Notes: generated by a model not told the origin, from the letters alone. DNA of 64,000 bases from Cellulosimicrobium marinum (GCF_020551945.1 NZ_JAJBZH010000003.1:311294-375293); one strand, 5' to 3'. Shown: positions 1 to 9,475, counted from the stretch's first letter. Numbers and translations are program-made.

Positions 1-2504
1 CGCAGCAGGTTGAGCTCGGTCGAGACCGTCGGGTTGGAGTCGAAGTTGTTCTGCACCTGGCCCGGGCCCGGCACGGTCGAGTTGCGCGGCAGCTCGAGCA
101 GCCGCAGCGTGCCGTAGTCCTCCGAGCGCACCCCGTCCTCGTCGCCCGGCTCCGCGTCGACCGCGAGGAACCCGGTGAGGATGTTGCGGTCGCTCTGACC
201 GCCCGGGATGAACGTTGACATGAGGGAGAACGTCGGGTCGTCCTGGCTCGGCATCTGCAGCGTGAGGTAGTACGGGGGCTGCAGCGGCGTGGTGCCCCCG
301 GTCGTGGACGCCGTCGGGTCCTCCGGCGTGCGCCAGAAGTCCTGCTGGGAGAAGAACTGGCGCGCGTCGTCCACGTGGTACGCCGCGAGCAGGGTGCGCT
401 GCACCTTGAACAGGTCCTCCGGGTACCGCAGGTGGCTCATGAGGTCGCCGCTGATCTCCGTGATCGGCTGCACCGAGCTCGGGAACACCTGCGTCCACGC
501 CTGCAGCACCGGGTCCTCGGCGTCCCACGCGTACAGGTCGACGGAGCCGTCGTACGCGTCGACCGTCGCCTTGACGGAGTTGCGGATGTAGTTGACCTCC
601 TGCGGGGCGAGAGCCTCGACCGAGTTCGCGGCGACGAGGGAGTCCGCCGTCGACTCGTCGAGCGACTCCGACGTGGAGTACGGGTACGCGTTGCTCGTGG
701 TGTACCCGTCGACGATCCACTTGACGCGCCCGTCGACGACCGCCGGGTACACGCGCCCGTCGAGGGTGAGGTACGGCGCGACCTTCGCCACGCGGTCACG
801 CGGGCTGCGGTCGTAGAGGATCTGCGAGTCCTCCGTCACGCGGTCGGAGAAGAGGATCTGCTCGGACCCGAACTTCAGCGCGTACAGCACCTTGTTCATG
901 AACGACCCGACGCTCGGCCCGGCCGCGATGTCCTGCGTGGGGAACGTGTTGTTCACCTGGCCGCCCGACTCGTCGTCGGGGTAGTCCAGCTCCCAGGGGT
1001 CCGTGCCCTCGGGGGCGCCGACGATCGAGTACTGCGGCGCCTCGGGCGAGAAGTAGATGCGGGGCTCGTACCCGCCCGCGTCCGTGAACGCGCCCGTCGA
1101 GGGAATCGACCCCTCGTAGAACGCGGGGCGGCCGTCGGGGCCGATCTGGTTGCCGTAGGCCGCGACGACGCCGAACCCGTGGGTGTAGACGGTGTGGTCG
1201 TTGACCCAGTTGCGCGCGTCGGCGCCGAGGCCCTCCTGGTTGAGCTCGCGCACGGCGATGACCGTGTCGCGGCTCTCCTCGTCGATCGTGTAGCGGTCGA
1301 CGGACAGCGAGTCGGAGAACTGGTAGTACTGCTTGTTCTGCTGGAGCTGGCTGAACGACGGGCTGACGATCTCCGGGTCGAGCAGGCGGATCGACGCGGT
1401 CGTGTCGGCATCCTCCCGCAGCGCGCCCGCCTCGGCCTGCGTGCTCGCGTTGTACGGCTCCGTCTGCACGTCGTCGATGCCGTACGCGGCCTTCGTCGCG
1501 TCGATGTTGCGCTGGATGTACGGCTCCTCGAAGTCCTGCGCGTTCGGCGTGACCTGGAAGCGCTGCACGACCGACGGGTAGATCCCGCCGATGGCGATCG
1601 CCGAGACGACCATGAGGCCCACGCCGATCGCGGGGAGGCGCCAGTCGCCGCGGACCGCGGTGACGACGAACAGCGCGGCGACGAGCAGCGCCACGACCGT
1701 GAGGATCGCCTTCGACGGGATGACGGCGTGCACGTCGGAGTACGACGCGCCGTCGAACCGGTCACCGGCGGACGTGAGGATCGAGTACCGGTCGAGCCAG
1801 TAGTTCGCGCCGATGAGCAGCATGAGGATCGCCGCCGTGACGGAGAGCTGCACGCGTGCCGCGGTCGTGGTGCGCGGCCCGGCGTCGGCGCCCCCGCCGA
1901 TGCGCACGCCGCCGTACAGGTAGTGCGTGGCGAGCGCGGCGATGCCGGAGATGATGACGACCGCCATGAGGAAGCTCACGACGAAGCGCAGCATCGGGAG
2001 CGTGAAGACGTAGAACGACAGGTCGATGCCCCACTGCGGGTCGTTCGTCCCGAAGGGCACCGAGTTCAGCGCGAGCAGCACGGTCTGCCACTGGGACGCC
2101 GCGGCCGCGCCCGCGAAGAAGCCGACGAGCGCCGGCGCGACGATCATGACGACCTTGCGCAGCGGCTCGACCGCCTCGCGGTACTGGTCGAGCGTCGCCT
2201 GCTCGGGCGTCGACGGCGCGTAGATCGGCCGTGACCGGTAGGCGAGGGAGAACGACAGGAAGACGAGCCCGCCCATGACGAGGAACCCGGCGACGAACAG
2301 CGCGATGCGCGTGCCCCACTGCGTCCACAGCACGCTCTCGAAGTCGAGCTGGGTGAACCACAGGACCTCGGTCCAGAACTGGGCGAGCAGCAGGAGCAGG
2401 ACCACGAGGACGCCGACGACGGCGATCGCGATCCCGATAGGACTCCGGCGCCGGGCGGGCCGCGCCCCGGAGGACGGCCGGCGGGGCGCTGCGGCGAATG
2501 ACAC
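1..2504 (-). CDS. UPF0182 family membrane protein (3' end outside window)
   Basis: Large integral membrane protein of the actinobacterial UPF0182 family; molecular function unknown. About 834 codons are visible and the reading frame runs off the left edge, so the C-terminus is missing. A GTG start at 2504 gives an N-terminus MSFAAAPRRPSSGARPARRR, followed by about seven hydrophobic segments in the first 330 residues and then a long soluble, probably extracytoplasmic part. An AAGAGG ribosome binding site lies about 10 nt upstream. The pairing with a PDZ-Lon protein and a PPA1309-like protein next door is the conserved arrangement of Rv3193c-Rv3194c in mycobacteria (from memory). Family assignment is firm; role is unknown. 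Confidence 0.93.
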   Translation of the reverse strand, partial: MSFAAAPRRPSSGARPARRRSPIGIAIAVVGVLVVLLLLLAQFWTEVLWFTQLDFESVLWTQWGTRIALFVAGFLVMGGLVFLSFSLAYRSRPIYAPSTPEQATLDQYREAVEPLRKVVMIVAPALVGFFAGAAAASQWQTVLLALNSVPFGTNDPQWGIDLSFYVFTLPMLRFVVSFLMAVVIISGIAALATHYLYGGVRIGGGADAGPRTTTAARVQLSVTAAILMLLIGANYWLDRYSILTSAGDRFDGASYSDVHAVIPSKAILTVVALLVAALFVVTAVRGDWRLPAIGVGLMVVSAIAIGGIYPSVVQRFQVTPNAQDFEEPYIQRNIDATKAAYGIDDVQTEPYNASTQAEAGALREDADTTASIRLLDPEIVSPSFSQLQQNKQYYQFSDSLSVDRYTIDEESRDTVIAVRELNQEGLGADARNWVNDHTVYTHGFGVVAAYGNQIGPDGRPAFYEGSIPSTGAFTDAGGYEPRIYFSPEAPQYSIVGAPEGTDPWELDYPDDESGGQVNNTFPTQDIAAGPSVGSFMNKVLYALKFGSEQILFSDRVTEDSQILYDRSPRDRVAKVAPYLTLDGRVYPAVVDGRVKWIVDGYTTSNAYPYSTSESLDESTADSLVAANSVEALAPQEVNYIRNSVKATVDAYDGSVDLYAWDAEDPVLQAWTQVFPSSVQPITEISGDLMSHLRYPEDLFKVQRTLLAAYHVDDARQFFSQQDFWRTPEDPTASTTGGTTPLQPPYYLTLQMPSQDDPTFSLMSTFIPGGQSDRNILTGFLAVDAEPGDEDGVRSEDYGTLRLLELPRNSTVPGPGQVQNNFDSNPTVSTELNLL

Positions 2505-2675
2505 GGTGCGTGTACCTCTTTGCGTCGAGACTCGGACGTGCTGGGCGGTCGGCCGTCGGTCGGCCGTCGGTCATCGCAGACGTGCCCACCGGGTCAACGC
2601 CTGCACGTCCTCCTAGGTTCCCACGTCCACGCGCCGGACGGGGTGGTCGGCACGGGCCTCTGCGACGATGGGCCC

Positions 2676-3296
2676 ATGACCCGCCCCGACGACGCCCCGT
2701 CCGCCTCCTCCCCCGGCGACCCGGCGACCCCCGACGACCCGGCGACCCGGCCGCCCCTGCCCGCCGCGCAGCGCTCCCTCGCCCTGTCCGTGCACGAGAT
2801 CGAGAACCACGCCGCGGACGCCGGCTGGGACGCCCCGCCCCGCCTGTTCGCGCTCGTGAGCACCGCCCGTGCGCTCGCGGAGGACCCGTCGCTCGCCGGG
2901 CGGCTCCCGGCCGACGTCGTCGCCGCAGCGGCCGCCGACCCGCACCACCTGCTCTCGGTGGAGCAGGAGGGGTTCGGCGTGGACGGCGACCTCGAGGAGG
3001 CGCTCGCGCGGGTCGCGTGGCCTGCGACGGTCGACGGCACCGCCCTCGTCGTCGAGCGCATCGTCCTGCCGCCCGCCGCCGAGGAGGGCGTGCCGGACGA
3101 CCCCGAGGCCGCGCTCGACCACCTCGTGAACCACCCCGACCGGCAGGACGTGCGCGTCGCCGTCGGGGTGCTGCGCACGGGCGAGGCGTGGTGCGCCGTG
3201 CGCTCGCGCGCGCACGACACCTCCGCGGACGTCGCCTCCGGCCCGGACCTCGTCCCGGGACTCGTCGGCGGGCTGGCCGCGACGCTCGAGGACTGA
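2676..3296 (+). CDS. PPA1309-like conserved protein
   Basis: A 206-residue acidic soluble protein with no signal peptide or membrane segment. The body (LALSVHEIENHAADAGWD, then LVNHPDRQDVRVAVGVLRTG) resembles the PPA1309 family found between UPF0182 and ylbL genes in actinobacteria; function is not known. The first 28 residues are proline, aspartate and alanine rich and probably disordered. The ATG at 2676 was chosen because the conserved part starts soon after it; a GACGAT box 6 nt upstream and no Shine-Dalgarno suggest a leaderless message. It is divergent from UPF0182 and convergent with the PDZ-Lon gene, whose stop is 4 bases away. Confidence 0.8.
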   Translation: MTRPDDAPSASSPGDPATPDDPATRPPLPAAQRSLALSVHEIENHAADAGWDAPPRLFALVSTARALAEDPSLAGRLPADVVAAAAADPHHLLSVEQEGFGVDGDLEEALARVAWPATVDGTALVVERIVLPPAAEEGVPDDPEAALDHLVNHPDRQDVRVAVGVLRTGEAWCAVRSRAHDTSADVASGPDLVPGLVGGLAATLED

Positions 3297-3299
3297 TCC

Positions 3300-4403
3300 T
3301 CAGCCCCGCGCCTCGCACGTGGGCAGGGTCGAGCCCTCCCCCGCGCCGATCGCCGTCATCGCCGCACGGGCGTCCGCGAGGGTCGACACCGCGGCGACCT
3401 GCAGGCCGTCCGGGACGTTGCCGACGACCTCGGGGCAGTTCTCCTGCGGCGCGAGGAACCACGTCGACCCGTCGCGCACCGCGCCGTACAGCTTCTGCTG
3501 GATGCCGCCGATCGGCCCGACGTCGCCCTCGACGCTCATGGTCCCCGTGCCCGCGATCGAGACGCCGTCCGCCTCGTCCTCGGGCGTGAGCTGGTCCACG
3601 ATGCCGAGCGCGAACATCATCCCCGCGCTCGGGCCGCCGATGTCGTCGATCTGGATGGTGACGTCCACCGGGAAGTCGAACGCCGGGTCGATGAAGACCC
3701 CGAGCACGGCCGTGTCGCCGCCGTCGCTCGTCGTCACCGTGACGTCCGTGCGGTCCCCGTCCCGCACCACCCCCAGGGACACGTCGTCGCCCGGCGTCAC
3801 CGCGGCGAGCCCGTCGATGAGGTCCTGGTACGTGGGCACGGGCGCGCCGTCGAGCGCCACGATGACGTCGCCCTCCTCGACCACGCCCGCCGCACCCGTG
3901 CCCGGGCTCGTGCCCTGCACGGTGAGCGTCGCCGGGACGTCGTACCCGAGCTCGGTGAGCGCGGCGACCGTCGCGTTCTCCTGCGAGGAGATCATCTCGG
4001 CCTGCCCCTGCTCCTCCGTCTCCTCCTTGGTCCGGTCGGCGGGGAACACCTCCTCCACGGGCCGCACGGACCGCGAGCCGTCGAACCATCCCTGCACGAC
4101 CTGGGCGAGGTTCACCGGGTAGCCCGGCCCGCCCGCGACCGACACGGTCGTCAGGCGCAGCTCGCCCGTCGAGTCGTACGTCTGCGCGCCCGTGACCGAG
4201 ATGAGCGGCGTCCCGTCCTGCGACCCGAGGGTGTCCTCGGTCGGCCCGGGCGAGCGCACCGCGTACGGCGCGGGGAGCACGGCGAGCCCCGCGACGAGCA
4301 GGGTCGTGGCGAGCAGGGAGATGCCGAAGGTCACGGACCGGCGGGTGACGGGCGGGGCCTCGTCCTCGGTGAGGAGGTCGTCGAAGGAGGGCGTGTCGCT
4401 CAC
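3300..4403 (-). CDS. YlbL family PDZ-Lon (S16) serine protease
   Basis: Membrane-anchored protease, 367 residues. One transmembrane segment (about 27-46) is followed by an extracytoplasmic region, a PDZ domain (about 165-235, with GDVIVALDG) and a C-terminal Lon-type S16 protease domain. The catalytic serine is in GGPSAGMM and the paired lysine is in GGIQQKLYGA, so the Ser-Lys dyad is intact. Relatives in Bacillus (YlbL) and mycobacteria (Rv3194c) are linked to envelope proteolysis and DNA-damage recovery; substrates here are unknown. It sits beside UPF0182 as in other actinobacteria. The start is ATG at 4403. Confidence 0.92.
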   Translation of the reverse strand: MSDTPSFDDLLTEDEAPPVTRRSVTFGISLLATTLLVAGLAVLPAPYAVRSPGPTEDTLGSQDGTPLISVTGAQTYDSTGELRLTTVSVAGGPGYPVNLAQVVQGWFDGSRSVRPVEEVFPADRTKEETEEQGQAEMISSQENATVAALTELGYDVPATLTVQGTSPGTGAAGVVEEGDVIVALDGAPVPTYQDLIDGLAAVTPGDDVSLGVVRDGDRTDVTVTTSDGGDTAVLGVFIDPAFDFPVDVTIQIDDIGGPSAGMMFALGIVDQLTPEDEADGVSIAGTGTMSVEGDVGPIGGIQQKLYGAVRDGSTWFLAPQENCPEVVGNVPDGLQVAAVSTLADARAAMTAIGAGEGSTLPTCEARG

Positions 4404-4482
4404 CGGGCCATCATCCCCGAGATTCCTGGGACGGTGCTCCAGGTGCCCGACGCCGCCCGGTCGCCCGTCCTGGGCGCACCGG

Positions 4483-5499
4483 TCAGCGGCGGGGCCGGGC
4501 CTGGCGCCACACGGCCGCCGTGGCGACCACGGCGACGGCCGCCCCCGCCGCGCCCAGGGCCGCGGCGTCGCGGCCGCCGAAGCGGCGACCGCCCACCCCG
4601 ACCCGCCCCCGGACCTGGTCCACGAGCACCTCGAGCGCGGCCGCGCTCGACCACGCGGGCGACCACCCGGCGTCGTGCAACCGCCGCGCGGTCACCGTCC
4701 ACGGGTACACGACGAGGGCGAGGTCGCTCGCGGGCGACGGGAGCACGCCCACCCGGTGCAGGCGCTCGGCGACGCCGAACGCCGTGTGCGCGGGCAGCGA
4801 CACCGTCCGCAGGCCTGCGACCGCGGCGACCGTCTCGGAGTCCAGCGTGTCCGGGGCGCCACCGCGCAGCGCCCCGGCCGTGAGGGCCCCCTCCAGGCGC
4901 TGCTCCAGGACGACCCGCACCGCCGCGACCAGGTCCTCCACGTGGAGGAGCTGCCACGTGCGGTCCCCGCCGCGCACCGTGAGCAGGCGCGGGGCCTCGA
5001 AGTGTCGGGTGAGGACCGTGTCGACGCCGGGCCCCACGAGGACCGCGGGGCGCACGACCGCGAACGGCACGGGGCCGCACGCGCCCCGGGCGGCCTCCTC
5101 CGCCGTGGCGAGGTCGGCCGCGAGGCCCGACGCCGCCGGGTCGACCGGGTCGTCGTCGTCCACGAGGCGGCCCGGGGCGGCGCCGTGCACCGCCGCCGAC
5201 GTCACGAGGACGACGTGCTCCGCGCCGTGCGCGACCGCCGCGGCGACGACCCGCCGCACGTCGTCGGGGTCCGGTGCCGGCGGACCGAACTCGCCCGCCG
5301 GGACGACGAGCACGAGCCGACGCACCGCGTCCGTCCACGTCCCGTCCGAGCCGGGACGCGTCGTCGTGCCGCGTGCTCCCAGCCCGGAACGCACCGCCTC
5401 GGCGACCGCGCCCGCCCCCACCACGACCGTCTCGCCGGGCTCGTCGCCCGGACCGGGCCCGTCGGCGCTGCGCCGTGAGCGAACCGCACCCTCGGACAT
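4483..5499 (-). CDS. NAD-dependent epimerase/SDR-like protein with C-terminal membrane anchor
   Basis: A 338-residue Rossmann-type protein of the extended SDR/epimerase class. The N-terminal dinucleotide loop is degenerate (VVVGAGAVAEAV). The strand LVLVVPAGEF, the VLVTSAAVHG segment and VRPAVLVGPGVDT follow the order of sugar-nucleotide epimerases, but there is no YxxxK motif, so catalysis is uncertain. The last 25 residues form a hydrophobic helix ending WRQARPRR, consistent with a membrane tail. It is divergent from the Zincin_2 gene, sharing about 70 bp of upstream DNA. Substrate unknown; it may be a non-catalytic cofactor binder. Confidence 0.75.
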   Translation of the reverse strand: MSEGAVRSRRSADGPGPGDEPGETVVVGAGAVAEAVRSGLGARGTTTRPGSDGTWTDAVRRLVLVVPAGEFGPPAPDPDDVRRVVAAAVAHGAEHVVLVTSAAVHGAAPGRLVDDDDPVDPAASGLAADLATAEEAARGACGPVPFAVVRPAVLVGPGVDTVLTRHFEAPRLLTVRGGDRTWQLLHVEDLVAAVRVVLEQRLEGALTAGALRGGAPDTLDSETVAAVAGLRTVSLPAHTAFGVAERLHRVGVLPSPASDLALVVYPWTVTARRLHDAGWSPAWSSAAALEVLVDQVRGRVGVGGRRFGGRDAAALGAAGAAVAVVATAAVWRQARPRR

Positions 5500-5570
5500 G
5501 GGCCTGCCCCCGTTCTGCGCGCGCGATCGTGGTTACGGTGAGTCCCGACGCTACCGTGAGGAGTCCCGGC

Positions 5571-7079
5571 ATGAGCAGCCTTCCCCCCGACCGCACCCCC
5601 GGCCCCGACGACGAGGGGGCGGACCGCGGCTTCGAGGAGCTCCTGCGCTCGATGCTCGGCCCGGGCGCGGACGACGCGCTGCGCGAGTTGCGCGCCCGCG
5701 GGTTCGACCCGCAGGCGCTCGCCGCCACCGGGGGCGCCGCACCGGACCCGCAGCTCCTCCAGCACGTCATGGCCCAGGTGCAGCGCCTTCTCGCGACGCC
5801 GACCGACGGCCCCGTGAACACCGAGGTCGCGCACGACGTCGCGCGGCAGGTCTCCGTCGCCGAGGGCGACCCGTCCGTGACGGGCGCGCAGCAGCGCGAC
5901 GTCGTCCAGGCCCTGTCCGTCGCCGAGCTGTGGCTCGACGCCGTGACCGACCTCCCGCCCGCCGGCGGGCGCAGCCACGCCTGGAGCCGGTCCGAGTGGG
6001 TCGAGGCGACCCTGCCGGCGTGGAACACGCTCGTCGCGCCGGTGGCGTCGTCCGTGGCCGACGCCCTCGCGACCGTGCTCCGCGACCAGCTCGGCGACCG
6101 GTTCGGGGACCTCTCCGGCCCCGAGGACGCCGCACCCGGCATCGGGTTCCGGCTCCCGGGCCTGCCCGACGGCGGGCCGGCGGGCGGGCTCGGAGGGCTG
6201 GGGAGCGACCCGACGGCCCTCATGCAGCGCCTCGGGTCCGCGGTGTTCGGCATGCAGATCGGCCAGGCCGCGGGCACGCTGTCGCGCGAGGTCTTCGGCG
6301 CGACCGACGTCGGGCTGCCGCTCCTCGACCGGCCCGCCACCGTCCTGGTGCCCGCCAACGTCGCCGCGTTCTCGGAGGGCCTCGACGCCCCCGCGGACGA
6401 GGTGCGCCTGTTCCTCGCGCTGCGCGAAGCCGCGCACGCCCGGCTCTTCACGCACGTCTCCTGGCTGCGCGGCCACCTCCTCGGCCTCGTCGACGCCTAC
6501 GCGCGCGGCATCACCATCGACCTCGACGCGCTGGAGTCCGGGCTCGCCGACGTCGACCTCACCGACACCGGCGCGATCCAGGCCGCGTTGTCGGGCGGGG
6601 TCTTCGGCCTGCAGAACACGCCGGAGCAGCAGACGACCCTGCTCCGCCTCGAGACCACCCTCGCCCTCGTCGAGGGCTGGGTGGACGAGGTGACGGCGAC
6701 CGCCGCGCTCCCCCACCTGCCGCACGCCGTGCCCCTGCGCGAGATGCTGCGCCGACGCCGCGCGGCCGGCGGCCCCGCCGAGCACACCTTCGCCTCGCTC
6801 GTCGGCCTCGAGCTGCGGCCCCGACGCTCGCGCGACGCCGCCGCGCTCTGGGCGCTCATCACCACGCGCTCCGGTCCGGCCGGCCGGGACGCCGTGTGGG
6901 ACCACCCCGACCTGCTGCCCGGCGCGACCGACCTCGACGACCCCGCGGGCTACTCCGGCCGCCGCGACGCCGCACGCGAGGAGGTCGCCGACGTCGACAA
7001 GGCGCTGGAGGAGATCTTCCGGACCGCGGAGCCCGGCGACACCCCGCCCGAGAGCCCCGAGGGGCCGGACGTCAGGTGA
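5571..7079 (+). CDS. Zinc-dependent metalloprotease-like protein (DUF2342/Zincin_2)
   Basis: A 502-residue cytoplasmic protein of the DUF2342/Zincin_2 family, the counterpart of Rv3195 in the same neighbourhood (from memory). The zincin helix reads LREAAHARLFTHVSWLRGHL around residue 285: E and the second H of a HExxH-type motif are present, while the first position is Arg, so classical HExxH zinc binding is not evident. A GAGGAG ribosome binding site lies 7 nt before the ATG at 5571. The last 8 bases overlap the convergent YgjP-like gene. Proteolytic activity is a family-level prediction only. Confidence 0.88.
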   Translation: MSSLPPDRTPGPDDEGADRGFEELLRSMLGPGADDALRELRARGFDPQALAATGGAAPDPQLLQHVMAQVQRLLATPTDGPVNTEVAHDVARQVSVAEGDPSVTGAQQRDVVQALSVAELWLDAVTDLPPAGGRSHAWSRSEWVEATLPAWNTLVAPVASSVADALATVLRDQLGDRFGDLSGPEDAAPGIGFRLPGLPDGGPAGGLGGLGSDPTALMQRLGSAVFGMQIGQAAGTLSREVFGATDVGLPLLDRPATVLVPANVAAFSEGLDAPADEVRLFLALREAAHARLFTHVSWLRGHLLGLVDAYARGITIDLDALESGLADVDLTDTGAIQAALSGGVFGLQNTPEQQTTLLRLETTLALVEGWVDEVTATAALPHLPHAVPLREMLRRRRAAGGPAEHTFASLVGLELRPRRSRDAAALWALITTRSGPAGRDAVWDHPDLLPGATDLDDPAGYSGRRDAAREEVADVDKALEEIFRTAEPGDTPPESPEGPDVR

Positions 7080-7677
7080 CCGCCGGCTCGTCGTCGGCGG
7101 GCTGGTCCTCGGAAGGCTCGTCGTCGGCGGGTTCGTCGGCCCCCGGCTCGTCGTCCGCCGGGGAGCCCGGCGCCGCCGCGTCGCGCGCGAACGAGTAGCC
7201 CTCGAGGAAGCCGCGCGCACGGTCGGTGCGCGGGTAGGCGTCGAGGAGCCGCCAGAACCCCGGCCCGTGCCCCGCGTGCAGCAGGTGCGCGAGCTCGTGC
7301 AGGAGCACGTAGTCGAGCACCCAGCCCGGCATCCCCCGCACCCGCGTCGAGATGCGGATCGAGCCGTCGATGAGCGTGCACGACCCCCACCGGCGGTCCT
7401 GGTTCTCCGCCCACCGGACGCTCGTGGGCCGTGCGCGGCCGTCGAGGTACTTCGCGGAGAGCTCGACGGCCCGACGCTCCAGCTCGTCGTCGGACGGGCG
7501 GCGGCGGCGTTCGGAGTCCGCGAGGCGGCCGAGCATGCGCTGCACCCACTCGCGCTCCTGCTCGCGCGTGAACCGCGCCGGGATCGCGACGATCGTCCGG
7601 TCGCCGTCGCGGTAGGCGCTCACGGTGCTCTTGCGCCGGCGGCTTCGCCGGACCTCCACGACCGTCTCTCGGACCAC
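7072..7677 (-). CDS. YgjP/WLM-type metallopeptidase domain protein
   Basis: A 201-residue protein with a SprT/WLM-like (DUF45, YgjP) zinc peptidase domain. The catalytic helix is LLHELAHLLHAGHGPGFW (HExxH plus downstream His), preceded by the typical RWGSCTLIDGSIRISTRVR segment. The N-terminus is strongly basic (VRRSRRRKSTV) and the C-terminus is an Asp/Glu/Pro-rich tail with repeated ADDEP units, probably disordered. GTG at 7677 is the best start, but the frame stays open upstream, so the start is uncertain. Such proteins are often near nucleic-acid repair genes; the substrate is unknown. Confidence 0.85.
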   Translation of the reverse strand: MVRETVVEVRRSRRRKSTVSAYRDGDRTIVAIPARFTREQEREWVQRMLGRLADSERRRRPSDDELERRAVELSAKYLDGRARPTSVRWAENQDRRWGSCTLIDGSIRISTRVRGMPGWVLDYVLLHELAHLLHAGHGPGFWRLLDAYPRTDRARGFLEGYSFARDAAAPGSPADDEPGADEPADDEPSEDQPADDEPAVT

Positions 7678-7915
7678 GCCACGACCGTAGTGGTTCTCGC
7701 CATGAAATGGCAGGGTCCACGCCGTGCGCCGCGGCACGGGCCCGGCGGTCGGCCGGGTCCGGGTCAAACGTTCACCAGCACACCGGCGCCGACCCGCCAC
7801 GCGCGGGCCCGCTGGCGACACGGTCCCCGGGCCTGTGGACGACGCCCGCCGACACGTCGCGACGTGCGAGCCTGGCGTCCCGGCCGCCCGGCCGGTCGAC
7901 CGACTGGAGCGTCCC
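7678..7915. other. Divergent intergenic region with a short palindrome
   Basis: This 238-bp gap separates the YgjP-like and ThiF-like genes. It contains the palindrome GCCAT-GAA-ATGGC at 7699-7711, close to the start of the leftward gene, which could be an operator. The rest is GC-rich without recognisable coding potential; a GGAG ribosome binding site at 7906-7909 serves the rightward gene. Confidence 0.4.
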
Positions 7916-9070
7916 GTGCCCCGACCGCGCGTCCTGCGCCCGTCCACCCCCGTCCTGCGCCGCGCCCCCGGCGAGGTGCAGCTCGGCACCGACCCGCGAT
8001 GGGCGGTGCGGCTGGTCGGGCTCGCCGAGGAGGACGAACAGCTCGTCCTCGCCCTGGGCGCCGCGGCCGGCGCCGCGCGGCACCTCCCGGACCTGCCCAC
8101 CGAGCGCGGCGCACGCCTGGAACGGCTCCTCGGGGACGCGAACGTGCTCGTCCCGCGCCCGGTACGGCGCGTCCGGAGCCCCGCACCCGGCGCCGGTGCC
8201 GCCGACCTGGCCGTGCTGGGGGCGCTGCGGCCCGACGGCGCCGGGCACCGCACGCTCGCGACGCGCGCGCGGTCCACCGTCGCCGTCGTGGGGCTCGGCA
8301 GGATCGGCGCCACGGTCGCGGTGACGCTCGCGAGCGCCGGCGTCGGGGCCGTGACCCTCCACGACCCCGCGCCCGTCCTCGTCACCGACGTCGGCGCCGG
8401 ACCGTACCGCCTGCGGGACGTCGGCACTCCCCGCGAACGTGCCCTCGCGCGCACGGTCGCGGAGGTCTCCCCCGACGTCAGGACGGCTGCGGGGACGGGG
8501 ACGAGTGCGGGAGCAGGACCGGGCTCGGCGGACGCGACGGGGACCGTGACCGGGTCGGGGACGGGGACGGGCGGGAGCGGGGTCGAGCCGCCGGACGTCG
8601 TCGTGGTCGTCGAGCACGGGTGCGCCGACCCGCAGCGCGTGCGCGAGCTCGTCGGGGACGGCGTGGCGCACCTGTCGGTCGTGGTCCGGGAGGCGGACGT
8701 CGTCGTCGGCCCGTTCGTCCGTCCCGGGACCGACCCGTGCCTCACGTGCGCGGACCTCGCCCGCGCCGAGGTGGACCCGTGCTGGCCGCAGGTCGCCCGG
8801 CAGCTGCGCGAGCAGGCGGGTGCCGGGAGCGAGGAGTCCGTCCTCGCGGCCGTCGCGGGCGCGGTCGCCGCGGGTCAGGTGCTCGCGGCGCTCGACGGGT
8901 CGACGCCGCGGACGTGCGGCGCGTTCCTCGAGGTCCCGGCCCCGGACGGCGTTCCGCGGGTGCGCGACCTCGACCGGCACCCGCGCTGCGGGTGCGGCGG
9001 GCTGACCACCGCACCCCCGGACGGGACGCGCCTCGTCCGAGGGGTGCGGCGGTCAGGCGGCGGTGGCTGA
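7916..9070 (+). CDS. ThiF/E1-like protein (TOMM leader-binding-like)
   Basis: A 384-residue protein with an N-terminal region resembling the leader-peptide-binding (RRE-like) part of TOMM cyclodehydratase partners and a central Rossmann fold of the ThiF/E1 superfamily (STVAVVGLGRIGATVAVTLA). CLTCADL and HPRCGCGG near the C-terminus look like the CxxC...CxC zinc ligands of that family. I see no ATP-adenylation Arg/Asp signature, so enzyme activity is doubtful. A Gly/Thr/Ser/Ala-rich linker (about 8,485-8,590) interrupts the fold. No azole peptide precursor or cyclodehydratase is nearby. The GTG start at 7916 is supported by GGAG 6 nt upstream. The 3' end overlaps whiB7 by 18 bases. Confidence 0.75.
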   Translation: MPRPRVLRPSTPVLRRAPGEVQLGTDPRWAVRLVGLAEEDEQLVLALGAAAGAARHLPDLPTERGARLERLLGDANVLVPRPVRRVRSPAPGAGAADLAVLGALRPDGAGHRTLATRARSTVAVVGLGRIGATVAVTLASAGVGAVTLHDPAPVLVTDVGAGPYRLRDVGTPRERALARTVAEVSPDVRTAAGTGTSAGAGPGSADATGTVTGSGTGTGGSGVEPPDVVVVVEHGCADPQRVRELVGDGVAHLSVVVREADVVVGPFVRPGTDPCLTCADLARAEVDPCWPQVARQLREQAGAGSEESVLAAVAGAVAAGQVLAALDGSTPRTCGAFLEVPAPDGVPRVRDLDRHPRCGCGGLTTAPPDGTRLVRGVRRSGGGG

Positions 9071-9475
9071 GGCGTCGGCCTGCTGCCGGGCCTCCTCCTC
9101 CTGGCGGGCGAGCACCTCGGCCTTGCTCGGGCGGCCGCGGCCCCGCTTGCGGGCGACGACGACGCCGTCCACGAAGACCTCGCCGCCCCAGACGCCCCAG
9201 GGCTCGCGACGGTCCACGGCCCCGGCGAGGCAACCCTCGACGAGCGGGCACGTGCGGCACAGCGCCTTGGCCTGCTCGACCTCGGCGGTGCGCTCCGCGA
9301 ACCACAGCTCGGGGTCGTTGCTGCGGCACGGCAGGAGACCGGCCAGGAGCCGGTCGAACTCGGCGGCGTCGTTCGCCCCCAGCGGGGCGGCGGTCGGTCG
9401 ATGAGGTGGGTGGGGTGCCCAGGGGCCGGATCCGCCCTGGGCCGTGATGTTGTCGAGCAGCGCGGTGAGCCGCAC
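9053..9475 (-). CDS. whiB7: WhiB7-type iron-sulfur transcription factor
   Basis: A 140-residue WhiB protein that activates intrinsic antibiotic-resistance genes together with the primary sigma factor. The four iron-sulfur ligands are Cys50, Cys73, Cys76 and Cys82 (CRTCPLVEGC), followed by the GVWGG turn that contacts sigma. The C-terminal basic segment KRGRGRPSK is an AT-hook, the feature that separates WhiB7 from other WhiB proteins. The neighbour uvrD2 and wider synteny match mycobacterial whiB7. The GTG start at 9475 has a GGAGG site 5 nt upstream. The 477-bp leader with uORF and terminator upstream is the expected antibiotic-sensing attenuator. The N-terminal extension before Cys50 is long. 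Confidence 0.93.
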   Translation of the reverse strand: MRLTALLDNITAQGGSGPWAPHPPHRPTAAPLGANDAAEFDRLLAGLLPCRSNDPELWFAERTAEVEQAKALCRTCPLVEGCLAGAVDRREPWGVWGGEVFVDGVVVARKRGRGRPSKAEVLARQEEEARQQADASATAA

